Assembly (NCBI GenBank): GCA_043778625.1
Contig: JAYWFU010000069.1
Coordinates: forward strand, 1 to 22,684
Direction: 5' to 3'
Source of the DNA: JACMRI01 sp043778625
GTDB taxonomy: Bacteria; Bacteroidota; Bacteroidia; UBA4408
Length of the DNA: 22,684 bases
The notes under the pieces: model-generated
What the model was told of the DNA's origin: nothing
Seen by the model: only the letters and a program-made list of their open reading frames with translations
Databases searched by the model: none
Program-made: the position numbers and the translations under genes
Part shown: positions 1 to 8,870 of the stretch, piece by piece
Layout: the number at the start of each line of letters is the position of its first letter
Position numbering within the stretch: the first letter of the stretch is position 1

Positions 1-480
1 GGCAACCGTAGTTTTATATGTATTGAAATGGAAGACTACGCCCGCACCATAACCGCCGAGCGCGTGCAGCGGGTTATACAAGGCTATGGCCCACAGGGCA
101 AAACCACCGAGGGCACAGGCGGTAGTTTTAACTACTACCAACTAGGGCAGCCCATGTTTGTACAGGGCGGTTACATTAACGAGCTATTGGGCACCCATGC
201 CATACGCCAGTACGTGTATTATACCGAGACCCAACAACCCCTACCCACCGCCAACCCTAACGACAGCCCGCATTTTATGGGGCACCACAACGCTACTAGC
301 TATTATTTTAACTACGCACCCAATGCCATAACCACTCTAACCCACGACTACCTAGCCACCCTACGTACCAAAGCCGAGGTGTACATAATATATGCTGATA
401 ACTGCCTGCTTACCAAAGATTTTATGACTAAGCACCACATTGTGTTTAAAAAAATACCGCGCGATATTACTAAATTTTAA
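1..480 (+). CDS. mod: Type III restriction-modification DNA methyltransferase (Mod), 3' end only
   Basis: The reading frame is open from the first base, so this is the C-terminal 159 residues of a gene that begins outside the window. The visible part starts GNRSFICIEMEDYARTITAE, which resembles the stretch 'MEDYAxTITAERVxRVI' of type III Mod subunits, and it ends with YADNCLLTKDFMTKHHIVFK followed by KIPRDITKF, the usual Mod C-terminus. Mod subunits transfer a methyl group from S-adenosylmethionine to adenine in the recognition site and supply sequence recognition to the Mod-Res complex. The catalytic DPPY motif, AdoMet pocket and recognition domain lie upstream and cannot be checked. A RhuM-family gene follows after 25 bases and the res gene after that, on the same strand, which supports a type III locus. 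An internal ATG at 28 exists, but homology runs upstream of it, so it is not the start. Confidence 0.87.
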   Translation, partial: GNRSFICIEMEDYARTITAERVQRVIQGYGPQGKTTEGTGGSFNYYQLGQPMFVQGGYINELLGTHAIRQYVYYTETQQPLPTANPNDSPHFMGHHNATSYYFNYAPNAITTLTHDYLATLRTKAEVYIIYADNCLLTKDFMTKHHIVFKKIPRDITKF

Positions 481-505
481 CTCTTCTTAACCACGCCAAC
501 GCAAC

Positions 506-1501
506 ATGCAACACACCCCCAACTTTATTATATATAACCAAGCCAATGGTGCTGTACAGGTTAATGTACTAATAAAAGAGGAAACAATATGGCTTACCCA
601 AAAAGCAATGGGCGAATTGTTTGGTGTAAGCCACAAAACAATTAGCGAACATTTAAGTAATATATTTACCAGCCACGAACTGCAACGTGAAGCAACTGTC
701 CGGAATTTCCAGACAGTTCAACAAGAGGGGGAACGGATGATAAATCGCGACTTAGATTACTACAACCTCGACGCCATAATATCAGTAGGCTATAGGGTAA
801 ACTCCGACAAGGCCACCCAGTTTAGGATATGGGCCACAGCAGCCCTACGCCAATATATTATTAAAGGGTTTGTGTTAGATGATGATAGGCTAAAGCAAGG
901 GCAAACTGTATTTGGCACTGATTATTTTAAAGAGTTACTCCGCCGTGTACAATCTATACGAGCTAGCGAGCGCAGGGTATACCAACAGGTAACTGATATA
1001 TTTGCCGAGTGCAGTATTGATTATGACAAGAATGCCGATGTTACCAAGCATTTTTACGCCATGGTGCAAAACAAGTTTCACTACGCAATAACGGGCAATA
1101 CAGCTGCCGAACTAGTATACAAATTAGCCGATAAACACAAACACAACATGGGCTTAACTACCTGGAAAAACGCACCCCAAGGACGTATTATAAAAACCGA
1201 TGTGTTAGTGGCAAAAAATTACTTGCCACAAAATGATATTATACAACTGGAACGCACCGTTACCAGCTACTTTGATTATATTGAGGGCCTAATAGTCCGA
1301 CAAACTACCTTTACTATGCAACAATTGGCCGAGAGTGTAAACAAGTTTCTTACCTTTAACGAATACAAAGTACTAGAGGGCAAAGGAAAGGTATCAAAAC
1401 TTACGGCAGATAAAAAAGCAGTAACCGAATATAACGAGTTTAATAAAACACAAAAAATAATATCAGACTTTGATAAGCAAATTAAAAAAATTAAACCATA
1501 G
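506..1501 (+). CDS. rhuM: RhuM-family protein
   Basis: A 331-residue protein of the RhuM (virulence protein) family. The family features visible are an N-terminal segment with IWLTQKAMGELFGVSHKTIS, which looks like a helix-turn-helix (about residues 28-47), then YYNLDAIISVGYRVNSDKAT (about 87-106), QFRIWATAALRQYIIKGFVL (about 107-126) and the charged DDDRLKQG. There is no signal peptide or membrane segment, so it is cytoplasmic. The family was named from a Salmonella pathogenicity-island gene; its biochemical function is not established. It is often found next to or inside type I and type III restriction loci, and here it sits between mod (25 bases upstream) and res (44 bases downstream) on the same strand. 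This suggests a regulatory or accessory role in the restriction locus, which is inference. Length is near the family norm and the gene appears intact. A near-perfect 25-base palindrome lies within the coding sequence at 694-718. Confidence 0.86.
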   Translation: MQHTPNFIIYNQANGAVQVNVLIKEETIWLTQKAMGELFGVSHKTISEHLSNIFTSHELQREATVRNFQTVQQEGERMINRDLDYYNLDAIISVGYRVNSDKATQFRIWATAALRQYIIKGFVLDDDRLKQGQTVFGTDYFKELLRRVQSIRASERRVYQQVTDIFAECSIDYDKNADVTKHFYAMVQNKFHYAITGNTAAELVYKLADKHKHNMGLTTWKNAPQGRIIKTDVLVAKNYLPQNDIIQLERTVTSYFDYIEGLIVRQTTFTMQQLAESVNKFLTFNEYKVLEGKGKVSKLTADKKAVTEYNEFNKTQKIISDFDKQIKKIKP

Positions 1502-1545
1502 TATAGCACCAAAAAAATTATAACCTATAACTCAATAATTAACTA

Positions 1546-4164
1546 TTGGAACTTAAACCCTATCAGCAGCAGGTAATAAATGATCTCTCTTCGTTTTTGG
1601 AGTATGTGCAACATACTAAAAATGTAAAGGAGGCGTTTTACGATTTTTGGTCGCAGCACCCCACTACGCCGTTGTTTCCGTACGCAGGCACTGCTATTGA
1701 ACCCTACAAAAACAACGTGGCGCGCGTGCCCCACATTTGCATAAAAGTACCTACCGCTGGTGGCAAAACTTTTATTGCCTGCAATGCTATTAAACCCATT
1801 TTTGATGCCTTTGCTCACAACAAGCCCAAAGCGGTAGTGTGGCTAGTGCCCTCGGTTACTATATTAGAGCAAACTATTAACAACCTAAAAGATGTTAACC
1901 ACCCCTATAGGCAAAAAATTAATGTGCATTTTGGCGGTAAGGTAAACGTGTTTGATAAAGCTACCTTGCTACAAGGTAGTGGCTTTAATGCCACTACGGT
2001 GCAAGAGCAACTTAATATTTTTGTGTTGAGTTTTGATAGTATACGCACCGCTAATAAAGAAGGACGTAAGGTATATGATCAAAACGGAGCCTTGCAATCG
2101 TTTGAAACACTACTAGGCACTACTAACGAAATATCGTTAATGGCCGTAATGCAGTACCTTAACCCGTTACTTATAGTGGACGAAAGCCACAATGCGGAGA
2201 GCGACTTGAGCATAGATATGCTCAAAGAATTTAACCCTTGTTTTATACTTGACCTTACGGCTACACCACGCAAAAACAGCAATATTATAAGCTTTATTGA
2301 TGCCCTAGAACTCAAAAAAGAAAACATGGTAAAGTTGCCTGTAATAGTGTACAACCATCAGGATAAAACGGAGGTAATTAATAGTAGCCTGCAACTACAA
2401 AAACGCTTGGAGCTACAGGCTATTGACGAACAAAAAAAAGGCGGCAAATACATTAGACCCATTGTACTGTTTCAGGCACAACCCAAAAACGGCAAAAGTT
2501 TTTTGAACGACGAGGAAGAAAAGTCAAACGTACAAAAGTTAAAAGAAAAACTTATTGAGTTAAAAATACCTGCCGAACAAATTAAAATAAAAACGGCTAC
2601 TATTAACGAAATTAAAGGCACTGATTTATTAAGCCACGAGTGCCAAGTACGCTACATAATTACCATTAATGCGCTTAAAGAAGGCTGGGATTGCCCCTTT
2701 GCTTACATACTGGCATCGTTGGCCGATAAGAGTTCGGCCGTTGATGTGGAGCAAATGTTAGGTAGAATATTGCGCCAGCCTTATGTAACCAAACATCAGT
2801 TTCCGTTGCTTAATGTAAGTTATGTACTAACGGCATCATCAAAATTTTTGGACACCTTAGATAATATTGTAAAAGGGCTAAATAAAGCGGGCTTTAGCGA
2901 CAAAGATTATAAACTAGCCGATGCCGCAATGTTAGACCAAGCCAAGCAACAAGCCGCATTGCAACAACTTATCGCTTTTGCAACAACAGCTAGCACCACT
3001 AGCGAGGATATAACTGCTGATATTGACATAGCACGTATTACAGGAAACGACACTGCAGAAATACCTAGCACTACCTTAGCCGAAATAGAGCAAACGGCAC
3101 TACAGCAGAACGATGCGTTTGAAAAAATTGTGTACGAAATAGGAGTTAATAATACTACCGTAGTACCTAACGAAATACAACAGCTAGTGAAAACATATTA
3201 CATTAAAGATATTTTTGAGCAAAGTGCCCAAGAAATAAACCTGCCACAGTTTTATTTAAAATTTGAACCCAATGATTTGTTTGGTAACAACAACGGGCAA
3301 TTACCCTTAGAAAAAGAAAACCTGTTGGTAGATTTTGCACTGAGCAAAGCCGATACTAACATTGTGTTTGACGGTATTGCTTCGCAGTTGTATAAGATAG
3401 ATCTAGACGAAACTAAAAAAGAACACACCCCCACGTTTGTGAGGCTTGATGGTGAGGTAAAGGAGCGGGTAATGCAATACATGCTTGACCCTTTGAAAAA
3501 AGGAGCGAGAGTGCAAAATTTTACGAGCCGTATCATGAACATTATTGGTAACATGTATCCTATTACCGATAAGGAAATTGAACGCTATGTGAATAGAATT
3601 TTAGACGATTTTAGCGATGAACAATTTAGTGATTTTAGTAACAATGAATATACCTATACCGATAAAATAAAGCAGAAAATAAAATTACTTTCGGAAACAT
3701 TTGCCGAAAAAAAATTTAAAGATTGGTTAGATACCGACAAGGTATTTATTACCCCCTCGTTTACATTACCTAAGAGTATTACCCCAGGCGAAACTGCTAA
3801 GAATATTGCCAAATCGTTATACGAAAAAGAAGGGGCTATGAATGGCTTTGAGGAGCGTGTAATTAACGAAATTGGCAATATGACTAACATTACCTTTTGG
3901 ACACGTAATTTAGAGAGAAAGGGATTTAAAATAAATGGATTCGTAAACCATTATCCAGATTTTATTATTCAAACAAAAAGCGGCAAAACTATTGTGCTAG
4001 AAACCAAAGGCGATCATTTAGATGCAGCGGCTAAAATTAGGCTAGGTGCGCTTTGGGCTGCTAAATCAGGTAATAATTATCGTTACTTTATGGTGTATGA
4101 AAAACGTATTGTTGACGGGGCTTACACATTAGAAAATTTTATACATTTAATTAAGGAAATATAA
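1546..4164 (+). CDS. res: Type III restriction endonuclease, Res subunit (helicase-nuclease)
   Basis: An 872-residue Res subunit of a type III restriction enzyme. The superfamily 2 helicase core shows Walker A PTAGGKT (residues 69-75), motif II DESH (212-215), motif III-like TATPR (238-242) and motif VI with GRILRQ (406-411). A PD-(D/E)xK nuclease site is visible near the C-terminus: P804-D805-F, then E819-T-K821 in VLETKGDH. Res hydrolyses ATP and, with Mod, cleaves unmethylated DNA. All motifs are present and the frame is uninterrupted, so the gene looks functional. I take the TTG at 1546 as start because it gives MELKPYQQQV, which fits Res N-termini, and no in-frame ATG gives a better N-terminus. 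mutL begins 10 bases after the stop, so the two genes are probably co-transcribed. Only its methylase partner is incomplete, because of the window edge. Confidence 0.9.
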   Translation: MELKPYQQQVINDLSSFLEYVQHTKNVKEAFYDFWSQHPTTPLFPYAGTAIEPYKNNVARVPHICIKVPTAGGKTFIACNAIKPIFDAFAHNKPKAVVWLVPSVTILEQTINNLKDVNHPYRQKINVHFGGKVNVFDKATLLQGSGFNATTVQEQLNIFVLSFDSIRTANKEGRKVYDQNGALQSFETLLGTTNEISLMAVMQYLNPLLIVDESHNAESDLSIDMLKEFNPCFILDLTATPRKNSNIISFIDALELKKENMVKLPVIVYNHQDKTEVINSSLQLQKRLELQAIDEQKKGGKYIRPIVLFQAQPKNGKSFLNDEEEKSNVQKLKEKLIELKIPAEQIKIKTATINEIKGTDLLSHECQVRYIITINALKEGWDCPFAYILASLADKSSAVDVEQMLGRILRQPYVTKHQFPLLNVSYVLTASSKFLDTLDNIVKGLNKAGFSDKDYKLADAAMLDQAKQQAALQQLIAFATTASTTSEDITADIDIARITGNDTAEIPSTTLAEIEQTALQQNDAFEKIVYEIGVNNTTVVPNEIQQLVKTYYIKDIFEQSAQEINLPQFYLKFEPNDLFGNNNGQLPLEKENLLVDFALSKADTNIVFDGIASQLYKIDLDETKKEHTPTFVRLDGEVKERVMQYMLDPLKKGARVQNFTSRIMNIIGNMYPITDKEIERYVNRILDDFSDEQFSDFSNNEYTYTDKIKQKIKLLSETFAEKKFKDWLDTDKVFITPSFTLPKSITPGETAKNIAKSLYEKEGAMNGFEERVINEIGNMTNITFWTRNLERKGFKINGFVNHYPDFIIQTKSGKTIVLETKGDHLDAAAKIRLGALWAAKSGNNYRYFMVYEKRIVDGAYTLENFIHLIKEI

Positions 4165-4174
4165 CCCCTCACCA

Positions 4175-6004
4175 ATGCCCGACATTATACAACTATTGCC
4201 TGATAACGTAGCCAACCAAATAGCGGCTGGCGAAGTGGTGCAACGCCCTGCCAGCGTGGTTAAGGAACTTATGGAAAACGCTATTGATGCCGCCGCTACC
4301 GAAATTACGCTTATTATAAAAGATGCTGGCAAAACTCTTGTGCAAGTAATAGACAACGGCAAAGGCATGAGTACCACCGACGCCCGTCGTTGTTTTGAAC
4401 GCCACGCTACCTCCAAAATTAAAGTAGCTACTGATTTATTTAACCTACACACCAAAGGCTTTAGGGGCGAGGCTTTGGCAAGCATTGCTGCCGTAGCGTT
4501 TGTAGAACTTAAAACCAAACAAGAGCACGCCGAATTGGGCGAGTTAATTGAAATTGAGGGCAATACCATACTCCAACAAACGCCCACCGCTTGCGTTAAT
4601 GGCACAAGCATAAGTGTTAAAAACTTATTTTATAACATACCTGCACGTCGTAATTTTTTAAAATCCGACAACGTGGAGTATAATCATATTGTAGAGGAAT
4701 TTACGCGGGTAGGCCTTACGCACCCCGAAATTGCGTTTAAACTCTACAACAACAATACCTTGGTGTTTCAGTTAAACAAAGGCAATTTTAAGCAACGAAT
4801 TTGTAGCCTATTTGGTAGCAACTACGACGAACGTATGGTACCCATAACCGAACGCACCAGCGTAGTAGTTATTGATGGTTACGTGGGTAAGCCCGAATTT
4901 GCACGTAAAACAAGAGGTGAGCAATATTTTTTTGTAAACGATAGGTTTATTAAAAGCACATTTTTTAACCACGCCATTGCTGATGCCTATAAGCAGTTAA
5001 TACCTGCTGATGCTCACGTGTCGTACTTTATTAATCTGCGTGTAGACCCTGCTCGTATTGATGTAAATATTCATCCAACTAAAACCGAAATTAAGTTTGA
5101 GGACGAACGCATTATTTACACCTATATTAAGGCTGCAGCCCGCCTCAGTGTTGGGCAGTACAACCTTGCTCCGTCATTAGATTTTGATGTAGAAAATTCG
5201 TTTGCCATTGATTTTAATGCTCCAAAAGGCGAAATTAAAGTACCCACAATAACTATTAATCCTACCTACAATCCGTTTGATGCAAGTACTCACAAGGGAG
5301 CAACCATACAGCAACCTGCATTTAAACTCAATAAGCCCCATACCCAAAACTGGCAACAGATGTACGATGTGCTAGACCAAAAAACGGTAGAGCACCACAA
5401 CCCACAACATCAATTATTTGCGTTAGATGTAGCTGACACTAACACCAAGCAATGTGTGCAGTTGTACAACAAATACATACTATTGCACACATCGCAGTGC
5501 GCGTATATTATTGACCAGCACCTTGCACACCACCGAGTGCTATACGAGCAACTAATGGCCTCCATTAAAAATAACGAAATAGGCATACAAAAATCGTTGT
5601 TTCCGCAGCAATTGCAACTTTCGCCCACTGACTATGCGTTGGTATTACAACTAATGCCCGATTTTAAAGTAATAGGTTTTGAGCTCGAAGATTTTGGCAA
5701 CAATACCATTGTACTTAATGGTTTGCCCGTGTTTACTGATGGTAACAAGGTAGTGACCATATTTGAACAAATACTAGACACCATAAAACAAAGTGAAAGT
5801 AACCATACACAAATACACCTAGAAATGCTTACCAACGCCACGGCAGCATCATTAGCCATAAAGGCGGGCAGAGCATTATCTACCGAAGAAATTGATGGCC
5901 TACTTACCGATTGGCTACAATGCACTAACAAAAGTTATGCACCCAACGGCAAGCGTATTATTACTGATTTATCACAAACTGAACTCGAACAAAAATTAAA
6001 ATAA
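4175..6004 (+). CDS. mutL: DNA mismatch repair protein MutL
   Basis: MutL, 609 residues, links mismatch recognition by MutS to strand removal. The N-terminal GHKL ATPase is complete: catalytic E31 and Mg ligand N35 in KELMENAIDAA, D60-N-G-x-G64, and GFRGEAL (95-101). A middle region with VNDRFIKS and VNIHPTKTEIKFEDE matches the ribosomal S5-like domain. A variable linker of about residues 350-415 precedes the dimerisation domain. There the usual endonuclease signature DQHAxxExxxxE appears as DQHLAHHRVLYE (447-458), with the first glutamate replaced by H453. The later CPHGRP-type motif appears only as APNGKR. The protein may therefore lack or have altered nicking activity, unlike textbook endonuclease MutLs. 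The ATG at 4175 gives the conserved start MPDIIQLLPDNVANQIAAGE. Two rhomboid genes follow closely. Confidence 0.97.
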   Translation: MPDIIQLLPDNVANQIAAGEVVQRPASVVKELMENAIDAAATEITLIIKDAGKTLVQVIDNGKGMSTTDARRCFERHATSKIKVATDLFNLHTKGFRGEALASIAAVAFVELKTKQEHAELGELIEIEGNTILQQTPTACVNGTSISVKNLFYNIPARRNFLKSDNVEYNHIVEEFTRVGLTHPEIAFKLYNNNTLVFQLNKGNFKQRICSLFGSNYDERMVPITERTSVVVIDGYVGKPEFARKTRGEQYFFVNDRFIKSTFFNHAIADAYKQLIPADAHVSYFINLRVDPARIDVNIHPTKTEIKFEDERIIYTYIKAAARLSVGQYNLAPSLDFDVENSFAIDFNAPKGEIKVPTITINPTYNPFDASTHKGATIQQPAFKLNKPHTQNWQQMYDVLDQKTVEHHNPQHQLFALDVADTNTKQCVQLYNKYILLHTSQCAYIIDQHLAHHRVLYEQLMASIKNNEIGIQKSLFPQQLQLSPTDYALVLQLMPDFKVIGFELEDFGNNTIVLNGLPVFTDGNKVVTIFEQILDTIKQSESNHTQIHLEMLTNATAASLAIKAGRALSTEEIDGLLTDWLQCTNKSYAPNGKRIITDLSQTELEQKLK

Positions 6005-6025
6005 ATTAATCTAGCTGCATATCTT

Positions 6026-6886
6026 ATGAGTTATCGTCCACAATCATTTAACGTACTGCCACCAGTGGTTAAAAATTTAATAATAATTAACGTACTATTT
6101 TTTATTGCTTCGTTCACATTTCAAAACATTGGCAGTATTAATTTAGATACCTACCTGGGCATGCACATGCCTATTAGTCAAGCTTTTAAGCCCTATCAGC
6201 TCATTACTTACATGTTTATGCATGGCAGCATAGGGCATATATTTTTTAATTTATTAGCAATATGGATGTTTGGTTCAACACTCGAAAATTATTGGGGACC
6301 TCGCAAGTTTATTATTTATTATTTGGTTACAGGGTTGGGGGCAGCACTCATACATTATGCAGTGGTGTATTATCAAATGTCACCTACTTTAACCGCTGTA
6401 AATGCTATTATTGATAACCCCAGCCACGCCGCTATGCAAGCGTTTTTAGGGTCAGCTAATTTTAAAATAGAAAGTGTTGAAACGCTTAATCATTACCAAG
6501 CATTTTTGGCTGATTACCACAACTATCAAAGCAATACGGCAATAGCCGATACCGATGGCGCAACGCTAAAAATACTGGATTACCTACAACTTTACAAAGC
6601 CGATTTATTAAACGCCCCAATTATACTTGGCGCATCTGGCGCACTGTACGGCATATTACTAGCCTACGGATATTTGTTTCCTGATAACCAAGTATTCATT
6701 TATTTCTTCCCCGTTAAGGCTAAATATTTAGTAATAATATACATTGCCATTGAATTGTATACAGGCATACAAGCCTCCGTAACCGACAACGTAGCCCACT
6801 TTGCTCACCTTGGCGGGATGTTTGCGGGTTTTATATTATTAAAAATTTGGAAAGAAAAAAGCACGGGAAATAATTCGTACTTTTGA
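6026..6886 (+). CDS. Rhomboid family intramembrane serine protease (first of a pair)
   Basis: A 286-residue polytopic membrane protein. The rhomboid catalytic pair is present: S204 in LGASGALYG (nucleophile) and H261 in HFAHLGGMFAG (base). The first transmembrane segment is near residues 16-35, and the pattern HGSIGHIFFNLLAIWMFGS (about 66-84) matches the second helix of bacterial rhomboids. A polar insertion of roughly 75 residues (about 115-190) lies before the catalytic serine helix, longer than in GlpG. Rhomboids cut other membrane proteins within or near their transmembrane helices; the substrate cannot be predicted. The gene starts 21 bases after mutL and a second, different rhomboid follows 34 bases later. 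Confidence 0.94.
   Translation: MSYRPQSFNVLPPVVKNLIIINVLFFIASFTFQNIGSINLDTYLGMHMPISQAFKPYQLITYMFMHGSIGHIFFNLLAIWMFGSTLENYWGPRKFIIYYLVTGLGAALIHYAVVYYQMSPTLTAVNAIIDNPSHAAMQAFLGSANFKIESVETLNHYQAFLADYHNYQSNTAIADTDGATLKILDYLQLYKADLLNAPIILGASGALYGILLAYGYLFPDNQVFIYFFPVKAKYLVIIYIAIELYTGIQASVTDNVAHFAHLGGMFAGFILLKIWKEKSTGNNSYF
6878..6885 (+). promoter_or_regulatory. Possible -7 promoter element before the second rhomboid gene
   Basis: TACTTTTG is an exact match to the Bacteroidota -7 consensus TAnnTTTG. It overlaps the last codons of the first rhomboid gene, 35 bases before the next ATG. The nearest TTTG upstream (6846-6849) is about 28 bases away, farther than the usual 19-21, so the match may be chance. 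Confidence 0.3.
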
Positions 6887-6920
6887 TTTAGTGTTAAAAA
6901 TACTTAATTTATAATGTGTT

Positions 6921-7805
6921 ATGGCATACAACGACCTTACCTATAAAGTAAAAAACGGAGGAGCTTTTATGCACCTCATTGCTATTAATATAGCACTATT
7001 TATTACTATTAACTTAGTATCGTTAGTGTTATTTTTGTTTAATAAAAGTGCAATATTTAATTACGAATTTGTAAACTATGTGGCAGTGCCAGCATCGCTC
7101 ACTAATTTAATGCACGCACCGTGGTCGTTGTTTACTTACATGTTCATTCATTACGATGTGTGGCATATACTGGGCAACATGCTTATGTTGTATTTTGCAG
7201 GGCGTTTGTTTCAGGATATATTGGGTAGTTTCAGGGTATGGACTAATTACATAATTGGTGGCGTATTTGGTGCCGTGTTAATGATTATATTTTACAACGT
7301 GTTCCCTGTGTTTGAGGGTGCTAGAGCGCTATCGTATACCGTTGGAGCATCGGCATCGGTACTGGCATTGTTGGTAGTGGTTACTATTTATTATCCAAGC
7401 ATGGTAGTCCGTGTAATATTGTTTGATGTGCCACTCAAATACCTCACCCTAGGGTTAATAGTTATTGATGTAATAAGTATTAACAAAGGCAATGCGGGTG
7501 GGCATATAGCGCATTTGGGAGGTGCATTGTGGGGAGTTATTTATGCCCGTAATTTAAAAAACGGCTACGACCTTACCGCTTGGCTTAGTAGCCTTAGTAC
7601 GGCCTACGATCGTAAGCACAACGCTAAACACCTTAAAGTAGTGCATAGCCCACGTATGCAAGAGCAACAACAAAAAGAAACAATAGCAGCTGACAACAAA
7701 CAAAAACGTATGGACGAACTGTTGGACAAAATATCTAAAACGGGTTACGATAGCCTTACCCTCGACGAGCGTGACACCTTGTACAAATTAAGCCAAGACA
7801 AGTAA
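6921..7805 (+). CDS. Rhomboid family intramembrane serine protease (second of a pair)
   Basis: A 294-residue rhomboid. The nucleophile is S144 in TVGASASVLAL and the general base H198 in GHIAHLGGALWGV. The stretch HYDVWHILGNMLMLYFAGRL (about residues 74-93) is the conserved second-helix region. Hydrophobic segments account for residues 16-40 and most of 65-215. From about residue 220 a charged, soluble tail follows, ending LLDKISKTGYDSLTLDERDT; this C-terminal motif recurs in Bacteroidota rhomboids (the DUF6576-type tail, from memory). It is not a recent duplicate of the preceding gene, since identity is limited to catalytic motifs. The pair directly after mutL is, to my knowledge, a common arrangement in this phylum. 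The DUF4421 gene starts 6 bases after its stop. Confidence 0.93.
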   Translation: MAYNDLTYKVKNGGAFMHLIAINIALFITINLVSLVLFLFNKSAIFNYEFVNYVAVPASLTNLMHAPWSLFTYMFIHYDVWHILGNMLMLYFAGRLFQDILGSFRVWTNYIIGGVFGAVLMIIFYNVFPVFEGARALSYTVGASASVLALLVVVTIYYPSMVVRVILFDVPLKYLTLGLIVIDVISINKGNAGGHIAHLGGALWGVIYARNLKNGYDLTAWLSSLSTAYDRKHNAKHLKVVHSPRMQEQQQKETIAADNKQKRMDELLDKISKTGYDSLTLDERDTLYKLSQDK

Positions 7806-7811
7806 CATTAA

Positions 7812-8870
7812 ATGATTCGTTATTATGTGTTGTTAATTGTAATTAGTACTGTGTGCAGTACTAATTGTGTGGCAAGTTTTGTTAGCAAAAAAGACACTAC
7901 CGTTTTTAGTATTGACACCAACCACATTAAAACCTTTAAAACAAAATTTGGGGTTAAACCACAGTTAAAATCAAGCACTATAAGCACTCGCTATGGTACA
8001 CGGCACAATTATGTAAAGGTAACTAGCTATGCGCCAATAGTACCTAACATTACATTAACTTACAAAAATTTCGACCTTTCGTTTTCTATAAATGCTACAC
8101 GCAAATTATTTAAAAACTATAGCTATACCGCAAGTAAACTCACCGATTTTTCATTTAATTTTTACAAACGAAAAATAGTATATGAAGTAGTATTGCGCAA
8201 AAACGATGCTTTTTATACTTGGATAAATACAGCAACACCTAATGGTAGATACAAAAAAACATTATTCGATTTTAATCAAACGGAATATGATATTGGGTTT
8301 AATGTAAACTATGTAGTTAATGCAAAACACTTTTCGTACAAGGCGGCTTTTTTTAATTCGGCTAAGCAATTAAAATCGTGCGGCTCCCCTATTTTTAGTT
8401 TAGTATTTAATAGTAATAATCAAGATATTGGAACTAATAATCAATATGCAGGCGGACGAGCTTTTTTTCCTAAATTAAATTCTACTTCGTTACAAAGCAT
8501 CGAAAACACACAAATAATAAGCTCCACGGCACTTATTCCGCGGGTAGGTTATGGCTATACGTTTGTTAAGTACAATTTTTATTTATCAGCGGTTACGTTT
8601 GGGCAACTATGGAAACCAGCACAACTATGGACTATCAACAACAAAGTGGATAGGCAACGCTATTGGCAAGCCAAAACATTTGTACACTTACAATCAGGGT
8701 TCAATTGGTCAAAATGGTTTGCGGGCATTGCCTATAATAACGAGGTAGGATATAGCTCGTGGCACGATGTAGCCATACGCAAGCTAGGTTATAACCTTGC
8801 GTTTATTGGCGGTTACCGAATAGTGCAGTACCATAATCCAAATAAAAATAAGCGCTGTGGCAATAAGTAA
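7812..8870 (+). CDS. DUF4421 family exported protein
   Basis: A 352-residue protein with an N-terminal signal sequence (MIRYYVLLIVISTVCSTNC). The body is rich in aromatic, alternating polar/hydrophobic strands, as in outer-membrane or surface beta proteins. The pattern NITLTYKNFDLSFSIN, then YNFN-type spacing and FSYKAAFFNSAKQLKSCGSP followed by a strand (about residues 165-190), matches my memory of DUF4421, where a similar 'FSYRAAF...QKKSAGS' block is conserved. The family has no known function. It sits 6 bases after the second rhomboid gene, and its stop lies inside the start of the next gene (14-base overlap), so it is translated in the same operon. Family assignment is from motif recall, not a search. 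Confidence 0.62.
   Translation: MIRYYVLLIVISTVCSTNCVASFVSKKDTTVFSIDTNHIKTFKTKFGVKPQLKSSTISTRYGTRHNYVKVTSYAPIVPNITLTYKNFDLSFSINATRKLFKNYSYTASKLTDFSFNFYKRKIVYEVVLRKNDAFYTWINTATPNGRYKKTLFDFNQTEYDIGFNVNYVVNAKHFSYKAAFFNSAKQLKSCGSPIFSLVFNSNNQDIGTNNQYAGGRAFFPKLNSTSLQSIENTQIISSTALIPRVGYGYTFVKYNFYLSAVTFGQLWKPAQLWTINNKVDRQRYWQAKTFVHLQSGFNWSKWFAGIAYNNEVGYSSWHDVAIRKLGYNLAFIGGYRIVQYHNPNKNKRCGNK

Noticed and set aside
506..4164. A type I restriction system or toxin-antitoxin pair
   Set aside because: The 5' partial gene has Mod-type C-terminal motifs, the nuclease has the Res layout with a C-terminal PD-(D/E)xK site, no specificity subunit is seen, and RhuM has no recognisable antitoxin partner.
4147..4611. 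A 154-codon minus-strand frame over the start of mutL
   Set aside because: It is antisense to the highly conserved ATPase motifs of MutL and has no independent support.
6026..7805. The two rhomboid genes as a recent tandem duplication
   Set aside because: They share only catalytic motifs; loop sizes, tails and the rest of the sequences differ, so they are old paralogues.
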